Of a stretch of 64,000 bases of DNA, positions 31,469-43,987 are shown piece by piece. This DNA is from Musa acuminata AAA Group (Eukaryota; Streptophyta; Magnoliopsida; Zingiberales; Musaceae), in assembly GCF_036884655.1 (NCBI RefSeq), contig NC_088331.1:21878501-21942500 (forward strand), in the 5' to 3' direction. Each line of letters opens with the position of its first letter. Position 1 is the first letter of the stretch. The translations under genes were made by a program, and so were the position numbers. Under the pieces are notes generated by a model, which worked only from the letters and a program-made list of their open reading frames with translations, did no database searches and was not told where the DNA came from.

Positions 31469-33350
31469 AAGGGGTATTTCAGAAATTAAGGCAAAAAAAG
31501 GGGGGTGGTGTGGTTAGGAGGGGAGGGTGGTATTTCTAGAAATGAGGGACGTTTCTGAAAAAAAAATCAAAAATTCACCCAATTAAAAATTCTTTGTAAA
31601 AGGTATTTAAAAGTAGGAAAAAATGGTGATTCCGAAGATGCATTATGTATTAGGATACGCAAGATTAAAAAACGGAGATGTACGAAAAATGATGTTGCTT
31701 CTCAACGTTTAAATCAACATATATCGTATTCTTGGAATAAAACGATATGCATCTATTTTGATGCATGAGAAATTAGAAAAAAATAAAAAATCCAGACTGG
31801 CTTCCTCAGTTATATCTTCTTATAAATATATGCAATTTTGGCCTAATATCTTCCAAAGGACAAACAAAGGTAAATTAGGAAAAAAATGGAAAGAGAAGAA
31901 AAAGTAGTAGTATTAGGCATCTTCAAGTTGAGCGTTTATGATTATACGAAAGGATAAAGAACATATGAATGTTTATCTATTATTGTGGAATAGGGCTTTC
32001 ATCTAGCAAAGTTATTTGGTTAAGCCCTCTTGGTTAAATGGATTAAGGGGATGATGCATCATGTATGAATGATGATAGCCTTTGAATTCACATCTATTTA
32101 TTATATGCTCATGTTTCATTTATTTAGGGATCTTCAAAAGATGGGCTTCTTTGCATTATTTTGACCAAAGCTCTGGGATGGAAAATGATGCATGTAATTT
32201 ATCTAAATAGTTTGGAATATGACTTAATAGGAGTTGAATAGAAAGTAGATTATAATTGTTATGTATCAGGATTATGTGGCTAAAATGTGCTTGTTTTCAT
32301 CTCTTAAATTTGATTGTTGGCCATATTGCTTTAACTCAAAGTCATTTCCATTTTATTCATCCATATACTTTGAATTTATTTATTAGCTTTCGTGGTGATA
32401 ATATTTACTTCCTATACCCTTGACTAAGACTTTAAGCTATTTGGTTTTGGGTCATGGGTCCTTTGTGCAATTTAATTTATCATGCCATCAAAAAATAAAA
32501 ATTATCATATTGTTAAATCTATCTTAGGTTGCTTAAGTCAGAAACTTATTTGGATCTAACTTAGTTTCTTTTCGAGCCAATCTATGGAAAAATATGTCAC
32601 TACTCCTAATCCTATAAAACTAATTTAGGTGTGACCATGATAATGTTTCTCCAACACTTAAAGTCAATAATGGTTTTGGATGACTCAAACTAGTTGGATA
32701 GGTCAAACTAGATTTGTAGGTCAATAATTTTTTTATTGTGTTTGCGCAAACCTGGGCAGCCCCTTTTATAATGGAGCATAGGGGTGTCATTACATATTTG
32801 TTTAGGGTAGATGTACTTATTGGTTGTAATTGCTTATAACATACATTAGACCATTTAGTCATATTGTTTACAAAAACCTATATTTTAACATGTTAATCAA
32901 TGAAACGTCTGCATAGAGATAAGATTATTGCTAGATAGTGCTTCTTGATACTAACAACTAAGATGATAACACGTTGGCCGTATGTGATGCTAACATACCA
33001 ATCACATCATATCCACTACAATATATGCCTCCTACTTCCCAAGCCGAGTGGCATCGTGAATTCAGGTCGGGAAGTATTGTTCACTTAAGGTCTGTTTGTA
33101 TTGGAGAATAAGGGACATGATCCCGAAATTCTCCTCAAGTCAACATGAGTCCTTTTGCTCAATCTGATTTGCTTAACTCGATCTATTTGACTTGGTCCTT
33201 TCGTTAGGCTTTCTACTAATCTAGTATATTGGCAATAGCAACGAAGCGAAAGAGTATGGCTAGTTGTAGTACCACGATGGAATGCATTAGGCAAGCAACG
33301 ATGACACGATTTTGATGATTACCAAGATGATGGTGTACTAGTTCAAGAAA
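31469..33350. other. Unannotated intergenic stretch
   Basis: AT-rich single-copy-looking DNA. I find no ORF with a recognisable motif, no LTR ends and no RNA gene. The part from about 32940 has more balanced composition and could be an old TE remnant, but nothing supports a family. Confidence 0.4.
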
Positions 33351-33469
33351 ATATATATGTATATACACACATATATATGTATATACACACATATATATGT
33401 ATATACACACATATATATGTATATATACATATATATGTATATATACATATAGATATGTGTGTGTGTGTG
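33351..33469. repeat. 20-bp tandem repeat and (TG)n tract
   Basis: Three exact units of atatatatgtatatacacac (33351-33410) are followed by variants and then by (TG)n, which runs straight into the LTR of element F. Confidence 0.9.
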
Positions 33470-35064
33470 TGTTGGGATCAAGAGTGGCACTAAGAGGGGG
33501 GATGAACTAGTGTAGCGGTAAAAATTACGTCGGTTCAAAATTTCATTCGATTAAAACTGATTTCGACGAAAACCGTTTCGGAGAGATGTTAACTTTGAAA
33601 GCATATGGAAGAGCGTAGTAGATGTAAAGCAAGTAAAGTAGTTTGCTGTAAAGTAAATTACACAAGAGAAATGCAAACCAGATTGTTATAGTGGTTTAGT
33701 TGTCGTGACCTACATCCACTTCGCCGATTCCTCTTCCGTCGAGACCACCGACATTCACTTTCAGTCTTCTTTCAATGGGGGAACTACCTTTTTATACCCA
33801 TCTTCTCCTTTTCATGGGTTTAGGAGATAATCTTTTACAACCATCTTTTACAAGATATCCCTCTCATACCTCCCTTAGAACTCTCTCTAAGCTTTGGGAG
33901 GAGGGAACTCAACTTTCTAAGGTTTACAACTTTAGAATCATAAGGTTTTGCTCAATATTTCTTATTAATCCATGTAGAAATAGCTGGGGTATTTATAGGC
34001 CCCAAATAGATTCAAATTTGGAGCCCAAAATTCGAACCCTCGAAATTTCAGGGTACGGGCAATACCACTGCCTGCACTGGGCGGTACCACCGCCTGCAGC
34101 CTGACACTGGGTGGTACCACCGCCCAGACAGTCTCAGAGATTGAGTCTAGGTGGTACCACTGCTTGGGCGGTACCATCGCTTAGACTAGCGATACCACCG
34201 CTTCACATAGTCTCCGAGATTATGCCACGATGGTTTCACCTGTTTGGTCACTATTTGGGCTTTTCTCTTGGCCCAACATAGCCCAAACTTGGCCTAACTG
34301 TTCTCTAATTGGGTTGGCTCAATTCTCATCTCTATTATATTCTAACTACGAATTTTAAGACATTTAATAAGTTAAACAAAGTCTGTAAGTCTAGGTTTCT
34401 TCCAGCGATCTTCCGGTGAACTTTCGACGATCTCTCGGTAATGTTCTAGCGGACTCTCGACAAGCTTCTAGACTTTATGATGATCTTTTTGGCGAGTTCC
34501 AATGAGCTTCTTTGTTAAGCTTTGGGACTTCTCAATCAATTCTGATAGAACTTCCGACGAACGTCTGAACTTTCGATGAACTCTTGAACTCCCAACGAAA
34601 TTACGTTCTTGACTCCGAGAGTTCATTTTTCTTTATGCTTTGCTATCATAGTTAATCCTGCATATGTAAAAACATACTTCAATCTAGACAATTATTTCTA
34701 AGCATGAATCATGTTGTCCAGTATGTCATTGGTCCATTGACACTTCGTCCGATTCTTCGACGCATCATCCTCTCTTACGACCTATAGCCCAATCAGCCAA
34801 TTAACCTCCATAACTCCGATATCCTTAGTGCAATTTCTGCTCTTTTTAGCCCGATGCCCGAATCCATGGCCCGAAGCCTTCTGTCGATACGTCATCCGAT
34901 CCTCCGACTAGACGTCCAATCTTTTGACATGTTCCAATGGCTCAACATGATTCTTCCTGCTTTAATTATCTCATCCTGATTGAAGCATCATGCGTCACTC
35001 AAAACGTAGATCAATTCATAAACACTTATCAATTGGTTTTATCATTAAAATCTGAGATTCAACA
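33470..35064 (-). repeat. 3' LTR of element F (1595 bp)
   Basis: In plus-strand view it runs TGTTGGGATCAAG to GATTCAACA. The TATA box (minus) is at 33990-33997. The dyad array at about 34055-34205 uses the core ggcggtaccaccgcc. It lacks the 18-bp minisatellite of the B/C/G LTRs. Confidence 0.85.
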
Positions 35065-37406
35065 ATCTCCCTCTTTTTTATGATGACAGCCAATTGATGA
35101 CGAAGTTAACCTTAACTCCCCCTGTCAATATGCCATATTGATAGAACCTTGAATTTAAGCTGAATTCAAGTCTTACAAATTTCATCATGAATATTTGCAA
35201 CACGTCATCATGCATAACATGATCATACTTCTCCCCCTTTATCATCAATAAAAAGAAGTTACAACTATCAAGTATTTGGACATAGAAGTTCAAATCATTA
35301 CATAATAAATCTCAAGTTTTATCATCATTGCAAGCTAGCAAAAATTTTGAGTTTCACATCATGTAAACTAGCAATATTTAAGATGTTCAAGAAGGCAACT
35401 TTTGCTTCTTGAAATATGCAAGTTAACAATCTTTGCTTTTCTTTTGAGATGAGCTAGTTAACATATTTTTGCATCTTCTTAACTTGTGCAAGCTAACAAG
35501 TTTACCTCTTTTCATGATATGCATGCTAGAAATTCTTTCTCCCCTTTCGTTATTGGCAAAAAGAGAGGAATAACAGAACAATAGTACAATTCATCAATTT
35601 TCAAATTATAACAAAAATAAAATGTCATTCTTATTTCAATATGTCATAATTGAGATAAACCTTGAATTTAAATTTAATTCAAGTCCATGCAATTTTAATC
35701 ATGATTCTCATACATGATATGCAATAAATATATCAAATGCATCATCATAATAAAATCATAAGTATTGCATGCATCATTTTTTAATAAGCTAGCAACTTTG
35801 CTTCCTAGAAAGTTTTTCTCCTTGCAATTTGTGAGCTAGCAAATTTTACACATGAAAGTTGGCAAAAATTTTTACATTTTTTGGGATGAGCAAGCTTTTT
35901 ACTTCTTCTTGAAGTATGCAAGCTAGCAAAATTTCTCCCTCTTTGTCATTGTCTAAAAGGAAGAGAAAAAAATAATTTTATAAGTCCTTTTTCCTTTATA
36001 ATAATTTTTAAATCATGACAAAGGTAAATAACAAAGATGAAAAATCAAGTCATGAATGTCAAAACGATTTTTTTATCAAGAATATTTCATCGTTGCATGC
36101 ATCAATATCATAAGTTGAAGTATTCATGCATAATACCAAATCACCATTAATAATTACATCAATATTCTAGTCATTATTTCAATCATAAAAAAATCAAGTC
36201 GTGAATGTCAAAATCATAGTATTGCATATCATTACATGAAAAATATCAAGAAGAACTTGGTGATGAGATATACTTCATAAATACAAGGAATTTTACATAA
36301 TAAAATTCAAGTCATAAACCTTAAAATATGTCAAGTAGCATATCATGGATTATTAGAATAAGTCTTCTTTTTTGTGAATAGAAAAAAGAATAGTAGGCGA
36401 TCTCAATTCATGCATATCAATAGATATGATTCACTCTGACAAATCTCATTTTTAGTAAATAACAAAAAGAAACATGGGAGTTCAAAAATAAGATATTGAT
36501 TCATAGAAAAATTTCAAGTATCAATATTGAGAATTCAATATCATGATATAGATGAAGACATTCTTATAGCAAAAAGATGTCATAAGAGAACACATAAACG
36601 ATCTTGATTTATGTATAATATCTCTCAATTCATTATGAATCATAAAAATTATAATTCCAAAAAATTATGATTCATTTAGAAAATCTCCTCTTAAGAAAAT
36701 ACCAAGTAGAATCGTAGGAGAATGATTAAAAAAATAAATCTTGATTCATAATAAATCATAATTTATAAATATCAAGGAATTGATATCATGATTTGGATAA
36801 AAAAAATTATTCAAATTTAAATCATCAAATCATCAAAATCGCTTTCATAGTTCAAGAGATTCAAAATAATATAAATATATATTTCAATCTCTTATTCAAA
36901 ACTCGATATGATAAAGATGTTTCATTTTAAGTTGTTAGTTTCATACAAGTATGCCTTTGTCTTTTTATGCCAAATAAGAACATGCATCAATCGTTTATAA
37001 TTGAAAAATAAATTTTTTCATAAAAACCATCAAGATCAATAAACCATAAATTACCCAAAAATCATCATTTCTTCAAATCACCATGCATAGATTCACATTA
37101 AGCATGATATCAAATCTCTTAACATTTTCATTAAGACATCAAGCATAGTTTCAATCAAAATCGGAAATCATCAAGATATACATAATTTCAATCAACATTT
37201 CTTCTTGAAAAAACATACATAAGATTATCACTAGATTTAAATCTAACATTTTATTCATAAATCATATAATTTTCATTATCATTTTCAAAATTACTAGCAT
37301 TATAAGCATGATCCTATTTTATTTTTACATTTTTATTACATAATTAAACATGTAATTAAAAAATATATACTTTTTTAAATTAAATTAGAAACAACTCATG
37401 AGGACA
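35065..37406 (-). other. 3' non-coding interior of element F
   Basis: A polypurine tract (minus strand) lies at 35065-35080. Three purine-tract-like copies follow near 35229, 35540 and 35932. About 35290-35960 holds spaced copies of gcaagctagcaa-type words. The rest is AT-rich with no coding frame, although a pol gene would normally lie here. Confidence 0.7.
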
Positions 37407-37704
37407 TCAAGTAATTTCAAAGTAAACTAAAGGAGTTTCGTTTGAGTTGTTTACCTCATTATAGAAAGTCGTTAAGGCGTAGTTTGCCACCTCGCCTTTG
37501 TTGATTTTCTCTTTATCTTCGGATGAGCTTGATTCGTCCCAAAGAGCTTCCTTTTTCTTACGTTCATGGTAAGTAGTTACGTTCTTTTTAAGTTTATTTT
37601 TTATTTTTTAATTCTTGTTTCATGAACCTTTTAAATTTCATAGTGAGGAGTTCATATTCACCATCACTTGAGCTTATGCTCGAGTGGTCTTCAATTGTTC
37701 TAAG
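37407..37704 (-). pseudogene. gag of element F, C-terminal piece
   Basis: The minus-strand stop TGA at 37407-37409 follows GAA-ATT-ACT, the same end as in H. Upstream are VANYA-like and WDESSSSED-like text and SSISS. The CCHC knuckle is absent: an ERKKK remnant lies where B has CYECKK. The piece breaks at the A-family solo LTR (37705). Confidence 0.75.
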
Positions 37705-38045
37705 TGCTAGTCATAGGTGCCCAGCAAGCCAATCACGTGAGTGATGGCACGTGTGACTTGATACAGAATCTTTTTGCTTATTATATTTTGGCGTATATCA
37801 CTTTATAACTATTGCATATGTGCATATATATATTGTGATGTCCTTGGATTTGTGCAATGGGAATCGGATCGTGATGAGATCATGATAATGAGATCGATTC
37901 ACCTTTAAACACATATCCTAAATAATCCCAGTCATAGGTTACTCGAGAGGGACATCGTGATAACCGGACAGACTGGTGTGCTGTATACCCGTCCATATGA
38001 TGGATGCAGCTGGTCTCATAGCTACTCGTGTAGGGACACTAGGGA

Positions 38046-40122
38046 TGTTAGGATCGAGAGCACTAAGAGGGGGGGGGGGGGCTTGAATTAGTGCAGCGGA
38101 AAACTTTCTGCGATTAAAATCGAAAGCTGCGTTCGAACGATAAGAACGATTTCTGTGTAAAATCCGATTCTAAGCAAGATGATATTAAAGTTAATCTATG
38201 CAGGGAGTTTGCAGCTATGATGAAAACCAGAATATAGGCGCAAGCTGAAATCCGACGTTCGTACGAAGAAACTGATTTATGTCTAAGTGCTGATTTATAA
38301 ATCACTTGATTAGGCAAGATGCAGTTTAAGCAAGAGTATGAAGGCAGTTTGCAGTTATGGTAAAGCTCAAAACATAAACGCAATCTGCAATATGATGATC
38401 GTACGAAAAAGCAGATTTACGTCTAAACATTGATTCGGAAAGTAAAAGGCTTGAAATCCGATCGTAAAAGTGCAGAAGGCAGTAAGCTTCAGAGGAGGTT
38501 TGCAGTAAAGATAATATGCTTAAAGTAAATGCAAACCGAGATTTAGAGTGGTTCGGTCAATCTTGACCTACTCCACTTTTGGCTTCCTCCACCGACGAGG
38601 TCACCGACATCAACTAGAGGCCTTCCTTCAATAGGCGAAGGCCAACCACCCTTTTACAGTTTCACTCCTTTTGACGGGCTTAGGAGACAACCCTTATAGA
38701 AATTTTCTCTCCTCTATTTACAACTCAAAACTTGAAGAAAGAGGGAGAAGAACTTTTGGCCTTTACAACAATTTTGAGCTCAAAGAATCACAGAAAAAGA
38801 TCAAGATTTCAGTGTGTGTCTGTGTGCTTTCTCTGCTGAATGGGTGGGGTATTTATAGGCCCCAACCCAGTTCAAATTTGGAGCTCAAAGCTATCAATTC
38901 CCGGAATTCCGGGATCAGGCGGTTGCATCTCCTGACTAGAGCGGTTGCACCGCTTTGCAGAGCTCGAAGACTGAGCCTCTAGGCGGTGCCACCTCTGTCA
39001 GGGGCGGTTGCACTTCTCTGCTAGAGCTCGAAGATCGAGCTCAGGCGGTTGCACCTCCTGACTGGGGCGGTTGCACCGCCTGCCAGAGCTCGAAGACCGA
39101 GCTCAAGCGGTGCTACCTCTTGTCAGGAGAGGTTGCACCGCCCAGTCTCGCTTGGAGACTGAGCCCAAGCGGTTGCACCTCCTGGCTGAGGCGGTTGCAC
39201 CGCCCAGTCTCCCTGGGAGACTTAGCCCAGGCGGTTGCACCTCCTAGCTTGGGCGGTTGCACCTCCTACAGTAATCAGGGTCCGAATGGGTAGATCCATT
39301 CGGCCCAAATTGGGTCTTTCAGGGGCCTAATTACCCCAAGATTAAGCCAATGGGATCACCTCCCATTACCAACTTAATCATTGTGCTAACTACAATAAAT
39401 CCTAAGACAATTTCTGCAGCTTGCTCCGGTGCGTCAATCGCATCTTCCGGCGAGTTTCCGGCGAACTTCCGTCGATCATCCGATGAACCCTCGGTGATTC
39501 TCCTGCGGACTTCCGGCAAACTCCTGGACTTACGACGATCCACTTGGCGAGTTCCGACGAGCTTCTTTGGCAAGCTCCTGGACTTCTCAGATTTGTTCTC
39601 GCAGAACCTCCGACGACCGTCCGAACTTCCGTAGAACTCTCGAACTCCCAACGTGATCATTGTCTTGACTCCGGCGTAACTCCTACTGCATGTCTTTCTT
39701 CCATCGTAGTTAATCTTGCACACTCAAAACAAAAACTTCGATCGAGACAATTAATCCTAAGCAATTAACCAAGTTGTTCGGCATGTCATTGGTCCCTCGA
39801 CGCTTCGTCCGATTCTTCGGCGCATCGTCCTTTCCTGCGGCCTATTGCCCAATCGGCCAGTTGGCTCCGCAACTCCGATATCCTTGGCACAATACCCACT
39901 CTTCTTGGCCTGATGCCTGAGTCCACGGCCCGAAGCCTTCTGTCGATACGTCGACCGATCCACCGGCCCGACGTCCAATCTTCTGACATGTTCCTCCGGC
40001 ACAACATGATTTTCCTGCTTTAATTGTCTCATCCTGATCGAAGCATCCTGCGTCACTCAAAACGCAGATTAAATTATAAACATATATCAAGTAGTTTCAT
40101 CATCAAAATACGATATTCAACA
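38046..40122 (-). repeat. 3' LTR of element G (2077 bp)
   Basis: In plus-strand view it runs TGTTAGGATCGAG to TATTCAACA. The G13 tract is at 38069-38081, the TATA box (minus) at 38850-38857, the palindrome tcccggaattccggga near 38899-38914 and the dyad array at about 38917-39270. It is the same subfamily as the C LTR. Confidence 0.9.
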
Positions 40123-43016
40123 ATCTCCCCCTTTTTGATGATGACAACTACTTGATGACGGAGTTAACCTTAACTCCCGGAGTTTAAACAAACTCCCCGT
40201 TATCAATATGCCATATTGATAGAACCTTGAATTCAAACTGAATTCAAGTCATTGCAATATTCATCATGAATACTTGCAACACGTCATCATGAACTTATGC
40301 ATAAACTTATGCATAACATCATACTTCTCCCCCTTTGTCATCAACAAAAAGGAGAAGTACCACAATCAAGTGTTTTATGATATTGGTTTAACTTATTGCA
40401 TGAAAAACATAATATCTATTGTTATCATCATGCAAGTTTGCTATCATCAAATGGTAAGATATCAACATGTAAAATTGCGATTCAAGTTCTTGATATCTTA
40501 ACATGATATGACATTCATAGCACCTATTCATATGAATGCTGCTTTTGATATCTCATCATAATATGGCATTCATAACATCTATTCATATTCTTCAAATATG
40601 GCACTCATAGTATCAATTTATATATTTCTCCCCTTTTGTCATCAACAACAAGGAGAACGATATAAGCAAATTTTAAATATAAGTGCGATGCCATAAGTTG
40701 GTTCATGTCATTTTCCAACAGTGAGTGATAGGATACCAATTATGCAAACATCTCGAGGAAAACATGACATGGAGATAGCTTTTATTGCTTCTTCCTTTTT
40801 ATTTGTTATCTTTTTACATGAAGGAGGAAAGCCATATGTGAAGTTCAAATCGATAAGATATTAAAGCACACTTCATTTTTGCAAGGATTAAGATATGTAA
40901 GTGAGTCAAATCCTTGTATGTAAAAATATCTTCCTTTTATAAGAGGGAATCATCAAATATGTTTCTCGAAAAATATTTTTCACATGATAAGTGCATTTGC
41001 TAGATGATTCCATATGTCAAAAATCAATGATGTGAATTAAACTTGACATATGCTTGTTAAGTTTGGAAGAGGATAATGTATCAAGAAAATCCAATTGTTA
41101 GGATCAAGAAAATCCGAAAATAAAATTTGACACTTTCATACATTCGGACAGGGTTTTACTAGAGATATTCAATTACAATCATGAAGGTAAAACATGCTTA
41201 TTATCATGGAAATTTTTGTATTCAAGCACATAATTTCCAACATGTAATCATGGCAAGTAATTGTGTAAAATCATTATGGCAATCAAGTGATTTGATCATT
41301 CAATAAAAAAAGTCTGAAAAATAATTTTAACATGTTTAATCATTCGGACATATTTTTGCCATAGTTTTTCAAATATAATCATGAAGATAAGGCATGCTTA
41401 TCATCATGGTAGTATGATAGCAAGTTTACCATATACAAGCTAGCAAAAAATTTCTACATTTTAAGGCCCGCAAGCTAGCAATTTTGAGATGTTCAAGAAA
41501 GCAACTCTTGCTTCTTGAAATATAAGTTTTGCTAGATTTGCAAGTTAACTTTTTGCTTCTTGAGATAGGCAAGATAGCATTCCTTGGTGATGTTCAATAT
41601 AACTAAGTTCTACATCATGCAAGCTAGTGAATTTTATAACATTTTAGAACATGCATAATCACCAAAGCATCATAAATTTTAATGATGTGCAAAATTACAA
41701 ATTTTGCATGATTGCATTTGCGTGTCTTGAGATTTGCAAGATAGCACTTTTTGGTGATGTTCAAGATAGCAATTTCTTCTCTTTTGAGAAGTGCAATTTT
41801 TGCTTTCTTCTTGAATTGTGCAAGCTAGCTATCTCCCCTTTTGTCATTGTCAAAAAGAAGGGAAAAACCCTTTACATCAATTTTTAAATCATGACAAAGG
41901 TTAGTATCAATCTCATTTGTGCATCATTATATTTTCAAATTAAAACATGCACATTTTCAAAACATATAAACTCATTATTATATGCATGATTCCAAATCAT
42001 CATTCATATTATTTCAATCATTGTTTCACTCATCACTATAGCTTATCATGCATAATATGTAAAACCATCTAACATGATATAAACATTTATTTATTTAATT
42101 TTTTTTAAGCATTCATGATACACATCATACATTATCATAATAAAAAGCATATGCATCATTCCAAATCATAAATATTTCAAATCATCATGGTATTAATTTG
42201 TCACATTGCATCCTACCATGCATGATCGAAACTTCTCATTTGCATACATCAAAATAAATTCATGAATATCTCATGCATTCATATCATCACTTGAGGAATA
42301 TTGAAAAGAAATAATTGGGTGATGAGATAAATATTTCATGAATACAAATAATTGCATAAAAATCATATCATGAATACAAGGAATACAAGTCACAATCATT
42401 CAAGAGAAAAATCATCATTCATTTTCAATTCATTCAATTCGATAAATCAAGATCATGATTTTGACAAAACTCATTTCAAATTTAAATCATCAAAATCATT
42501 TTTATGGCTCACAAAATTTATAACATAAATAGATTCATGATTTCATTGATAATATATTTCCCCCCTTTTTAAGTGTTTCATTTTAAGTGGTTGATTTCAT
42601 GTTAGCATGCCTTTTTATTTATGAAAACATGCATCAATTTTTTTAAAGCCACTGTTATTATCATGAAAATCGATAATCCATAAATATCAAGAATCATCAT
42701 GCATAATTTCAAAAATATATACTCATTAATCATAACTTCAAATTAAACATGATTTCATATACTCAAAATCGAGAAATAACAATGGAAATCAACATGATAC
42801 ACATTATTACTTCTCAACCACATATAGCATGATTTCATAAGGTATTTTTAATCAAAATCATTTTGTTTATCATAAACATGTAATTTTCATGATTATTTTC
42901 AAAATTACTAGAATGATAAGCATGATTCCTAATTGTTTGTATTTTCATTATAAAATTATCAAACATGCAATTTTCAAGAAAATTAAATAAAAAAGAAAAA
43001 TGCTTTATGAAAAGCA
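40123..43016 (-). other. Non-coding interior of element G with polypurine tracts
   Basis: The functional tract (minus AAAAAGGGGGAGAT) abuts the LTR at 40123-40137. Further tract-like copies lie near 40326, 40627 and 41833. About 41435-41860 holds spaced gcaagctagc-type words. The rest is AT-rich with no pol-like frame. The first 1.2 kb matches C at 20571-21778. Confidence 0.75.
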
Positions 43017-43937
43017 TCATGTAATTTCAAAGTAAATTAAAGGCATTTTGATTACCTCAGCGTCGAAAGGCGTAAAGGCGTAGTTTGCCACCTCGCCTTT
43101 GTTGATTTTCTCCTCATCTTCGGAGGAGCTCGATTCATCCCAATTTTTGTTCTTCTTGCGTTCAAAGCAAGTAGTTCCGTTCTTTTTACTTTTTAATTTT
43201 TGTTTCATGTGTAGTTTAAGTTCACCATCACTTGAGCTTATGCTCGAGTGGTCTTCAAATGTTCTATGTCCCAAATCCTTCCTGTTCTTTGGAAGGTGGT
43301 TCTCAAGTTCTTCACGTGCATTGCATGTCATTTCATATGTGATCAATGAACCAATTAGTTCTTCAAGTGGAAAAATATTTAAATCTTTTGTTTCTTGTAA
43401 AGCCGTTACTTTTGAATCCCACTTCTTAGAAAGTGAACGCAAAATCTTGTTCACAAGTTCAGAATTCAAAAAATATTTGCCAAGAGCTCTTAAACCATTG
43501 ACGACATCCGTAAAACGGGTGTACATGTCACAAATGGTTTCGCTTGACTTCATTTGAAAAAGCTCGAAATCATACAGTAAAGTATTAACTTTCGAGTCTT
43601 TGACTCTACTAGTTCCCTCGTGCGTGATTTCAAGAGTGCGCCAAATATCGAAAGCCGTTTCGCACAAAGAAACCCGATTGAACTCATTTTTGTCCAAAGC
43701 GCAAAATAAGGCATTCATAGCCTTTGCGTTTAAAGAAAAATGCTTCTTCTCTAAATCCAACCATTCGATCATTGGAAGAGAAGACTTCGAAAAACCGTTT
43801 TCAACAAGATTCCAAAGTTCAACATCCATAGAAATAAGAAAGATCCTCATTCGGGTCTTCCAATAGGTGTAGTCCAATCCGTTAAACAACGGTGGACGAA
43901 AAACCGAAAAGCCCTCTTGAAAGCCATGAAGAGCCAT
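43017..43937 (-). CDS. Gag-like protein of element G (306 aa, no zinc knuckle)
   Basis: ATG at 43935-43937, 50 bp from the PBS-LTR junction, starts MALHGFQEGF; the stop is TGA 43017-43019. Residues about 1-220 align with the capsid-like part of the B and D Gag (DYTYWKTRMRIFLISMD, ALDKNEFNRVS, DMYTRFTDVVNGLRALG, LEELIGSLITYEM). Residues about 255-300 read TTCFERKKNKNWDESSSSEDEE. The CCHC knuckle seen in B is reduced to CFERKK, the second knuckle is missing, and the protein ends YFEIT shortly after. The frame is intact, unlike the gag of B, D, F and H. It is probably able to form capsid-like contacts but not to bind RNA through a knuckle (inference). Confidence 0.85.
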   Translation of the reverse strand: MALHGFQEGFSVFRPPLFNGLDYTYWKTRMRIFLISMDVELWNLVENGFSKSSLPMIEWLDLEKKHFSLNAKAMNALFCALDKNEFNRVSLCETAFDIWRTLEITHEGTSRVKDSKVNTLLYDFELFQMKSSETICDMYTRFTDVVNGLRALGKYFLNSELVNKILRSLSKKWDSKVTALQETKDLNIFPLEELIGSLITYEMTCNAREELENHLPKNRKDLGHRTFEDHSSISSSDGELKLHMKQKLKSKKNGTTCFERKKNKNWDESSSSEDEEKINKGEVANYAFTPFDAEVIKMPLIYFEIT

Positions 43938-43973
43938 TTCTCTCGGGTGTAAGTCCGAAATGAGAAATACCAG

Positions 43974-43985
43974 GCTCTGATACCA
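43974..43985 (-). promoter_or_regulatory. Primer-binding site of element G
   Basis: Minus-strand TGGTATCAGAGC two bases from the LTR, intact. Confidence 0.9.
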
Positions 43986-43987
43986 AT

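Noticed and set aside
33338..33538. Tyr/Ile-repeat frames over the TA/TG tracts
   Set aside because: They are simple-sequence artefacts of the 20-bp tandem repeat.
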